DNA from: Rhodoferax sp.
Lineage (GTDB): Bacteria; Pseudomonadota; Gammaproteobacteria; Burkholderiales; Burkholderiaceae_C
DNA length: 14,496 nucleotides
Reading direction: 5' to 3'
Assembly: GCA_020048795.1 (NCBI GenBank)
Contig: JAIFMA010000215.1
Location: 1-14,496, forward strand
How positions within the stretch are numbered: position 1 is the stretch's first letter; each line of letters begins with the position of its first letter. The translations under genes were made by a program, and so were the position numbers. Below, one piece after another: positions 13,826 to 14,496 of this stretch. The notes below the pieces were generated by a model. It worked only from the letters and a program-made list of their open reading frames with translations. It did not search any database and was not told the DNA's origin.

Positions 13826-14101
13826 ATGAAACGCGTCATTCCATCCACTGTGCTCGGACTGGCCAGCCTGCTGGCCCTTGATGTGCAGGCTCAGAGTCCG
13901 GACCTGCAGGCCAGAGTCCGGGCGGCCTCCTGCGCTGCATGCCATGGCACCAACGAACACAGTCAGGGTGTCTTTCTATCGATCGGCGGCGTCGACAAGG
14001 CCCAACTGTTGCAAAAGCTGACACCGCCAACATCGCGTCGTACATGGAAAGCGCCGGTGCACCCGGTCGAGTCAACGTGTCGGCTGACACCGATGAGCTG
14101 A
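13826..14101 (+). pseudogene. Truncated class I c-type cytochrome gene
   Basis: The ATG at 13826 has a perfect-looking AAAGGAG 5 bases upstream. The product starts with a signal peptide (likely cut after VQA at 22) and has a haem motif CAACH at 36-40, followed by GTNEHSQGVFLSIGGVDKAQLLQKL, which matches the start of small periplasmic cytochromes of the c553/c4 type. After LLQKL (about codon 65, near 14020) similarity stops and the frame runs into unrelated residues rich in Pro, Arg and Thr until 14101. The methionine ligand region is missing, so a stable cytochrome is unlikely. A near-tandem duplication (13884-13901 and 13905-13921, differing by one base) lies between the signal and haem motif. 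Confidence 0.75.
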
Positions 14102-14124
14102 TCCGTCACTCACTGGCATGTCTG
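14020..14124 (+). pseudogene. Internal fragment of a class III adenylate/guanylate cyclase
   Basis: In a frame different from the cytochrome, this stretch translates as DTANIASYMESAGAPGRVNV followed by SADTDELIRHSLAC. This matches the C-terminal part of class III cyclase catalytic domains (pattern DTVN-x-AS-R-ME-S-G-PG-(R/K)-(I/V)-N-(V/I)-S). It has no start codon of its own, begins at the point where the cytochrome similarity ends, and lacks the following KGKG region. The position usually occupied by the catalytic arginine (ASRME) is tyrosine here, although some bacterial cyclases may naturally differ. I read it as a gene remnant left by a deletion or recombination. Confidence 0.65.
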
Positions 14125-14174
14125 CTTCATGCTGCCTACAATCTGGCTAGCCAACTCAGTGAAAGGCCAGAAAC

Positions 14175-14429
14175 ATGGAAACCATCGCAGTCTTTGAGGC
14201 GAAATCTCGCCTATCTGAAATTCTCGCCGCCGTCGAACTCGGTCAAGAGTTCACGGTCACCAAGCGGGGCGCGCCGATTGCCAGGATTATTCCTTACATG
14301 CGCGCAGATGACGTTGCGACGGCCCAGTTGGCGCGGCAGAACCTGATTGGCCGATGCCTGCTGGCCCGCGCCGCAGCCCCGGTTGACGATTTTGATGTGA
14401 TGGCCGCGATCAAAGAGGGGCGTGATTGA
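14175..14429 (+). CDS. Type II antitoxin, Phd/YefM family
   Basis: The 84-residue product begins METIAVFEAKSRLSEILAAVELGQEFTVTKRGAPIARIIP, the standard N-terminal DNA-binding fold of Phd/YefM antitoxins (strand, AKxxLSxLL-type helix, then the TKRGxPxARI hairpin). The C-terminal half, including DDFDVMAAIKEGRD, would wrap around and block the toxin. The ATG at 14175 has gaaagg about 8 bases upstream. Its TGA overlaps the next ATG (TGATG), as is normal for toxin-antitoxin operons. Such antitoxins also repress their own promoter, which may lie in 14125-14174, although I see no clear operator. Confidence 0.88.
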   Translation: METIAVFEAKSRLSEILAAVELGQEFTVTKRGAPIARIIPYMRADDVATAQLARQNLIGRCLLARAAAPVDDFDVMAAIKEGRD

Positions 14430-14496
14430 TGCCTTTTGTGATCGACAACTCGGTTGTCATCGGCTGGCATCTCAGTAGCCAGGCCACGGCTTATTC
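14429..14496 (+). CDS. vapC: PIN-domain toxin (VapC-like), 5' end only
   Basis: Only 22 codons lie in the window: MPFVIDNSVVIGWHLSSQAT and two more residues. The VIDNSVVIGW start carries the first acidic residue of the PIN nuclease active site (Asp6) followed by Ser, in the form usual for VapC-type RNases. It follows the antitoxin with a one-base overlap. Completeness and activity cannot be judged because the gene runs off the end. Confidence 0.72.
   Translation, partial: MPFVIDNSVVIGWHLSSQATAY

Noticed and set aside
13939..14346. A 135-codon ORF spanning the cytochrome tail and the antitoxin start
   Set aside because: Only its middle (14020-14124) resembles a known family; its start lies inside the cytochrome in another frame and its end is a shadow of the antitoxin gene.
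1..14496. CRISPR array, tRNA/rRNA genes, insertion sequences or prophage genes
   Set aside because: No regularly spaced repeats, no recognisable RNA gene and no transposase or phage protein was seen on either strand; all long minus-strand open frames are shadows of + strand genes.

Overview
This window is a chromosomal sulfur-acquisition region from a high-GC betaproteobacterium, most likely of the Comamonadaceae (Rhodoferax/Polaromonas/Acidovorax-like). That placement rests on the protein flavour, the gene order and three copies of a short imperfect palindromic repeat (starting ATAGCT, with an inner GCGCTT...AAGCGCT hairpin) that I remember as common between genes in that family. Nothing here fixes the genus. 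Every recognisable gene is on the + strand.

Layout. 132-3050 is cysT-cysW-cysA, the two permeases and the ATPase of the sulfate/thiosulfate importer. Directly behind it (3065-3382) is an A+T-rich ArsR-family regulator gene. After a 108-base A+T-rich gap comes the periplasmic sulfate-binding protein gene (3491-4516). 4576-9722 is a sulfonate-sulfur cluster in the order ssuE-ssuA-(small ORF)-ssuD-ssuC-ssuB-ssuF: FMN reductase, binding protein, alkanesulfonate monooxygenase, permease, ATPase and a small TOBE/molbindin protein. 9743-12392 is metN-metI-metQ, a methionine-type ABC importer, and 12500-13795 is a metY-like O-acetylhomoserine sulfhydrylase. The last 700 bases change character: a c-type cytochrome gene cut off after its haem motif, joined out of frame to a scrap of a class III adenylate/guanylate cyclase, then a Phd/YefM antitoxin gene and the start of a PIN-domain (VapC-like) toxin gene that runs off the window.

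How the parts fit. CysTWA/Sbp would import inorganic sulfate or thiosulfate. SsuABC would import alkanesulfonates, and SsuD with SsuE would release sulfite from them. Sulfite can be reduced to sulfide (by enzymes not in the window), which MetY can use to make homocysteine. MetNIQ would take up ready-made methionine. No CysB or Cbl gene is present; the only regulator visible in the sulfur block is the ArsR-type protein.

Most of the window is conventional. The points most worth a second look are: the ssuB start codon and Shine-Dalgarno sequence, which lie inside a dispersed repeat; the ArsR regulator with two cysteine pairs and unusual base composition inside a sulfate operon; an unrecognised 81-codon ORF with a strong ribosome binding site and ATGA coupling to ssuD; and the cytochrome/cyclase scar beside the toxin-antitoxin pair. 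I saw no convincing new multi-gene system.
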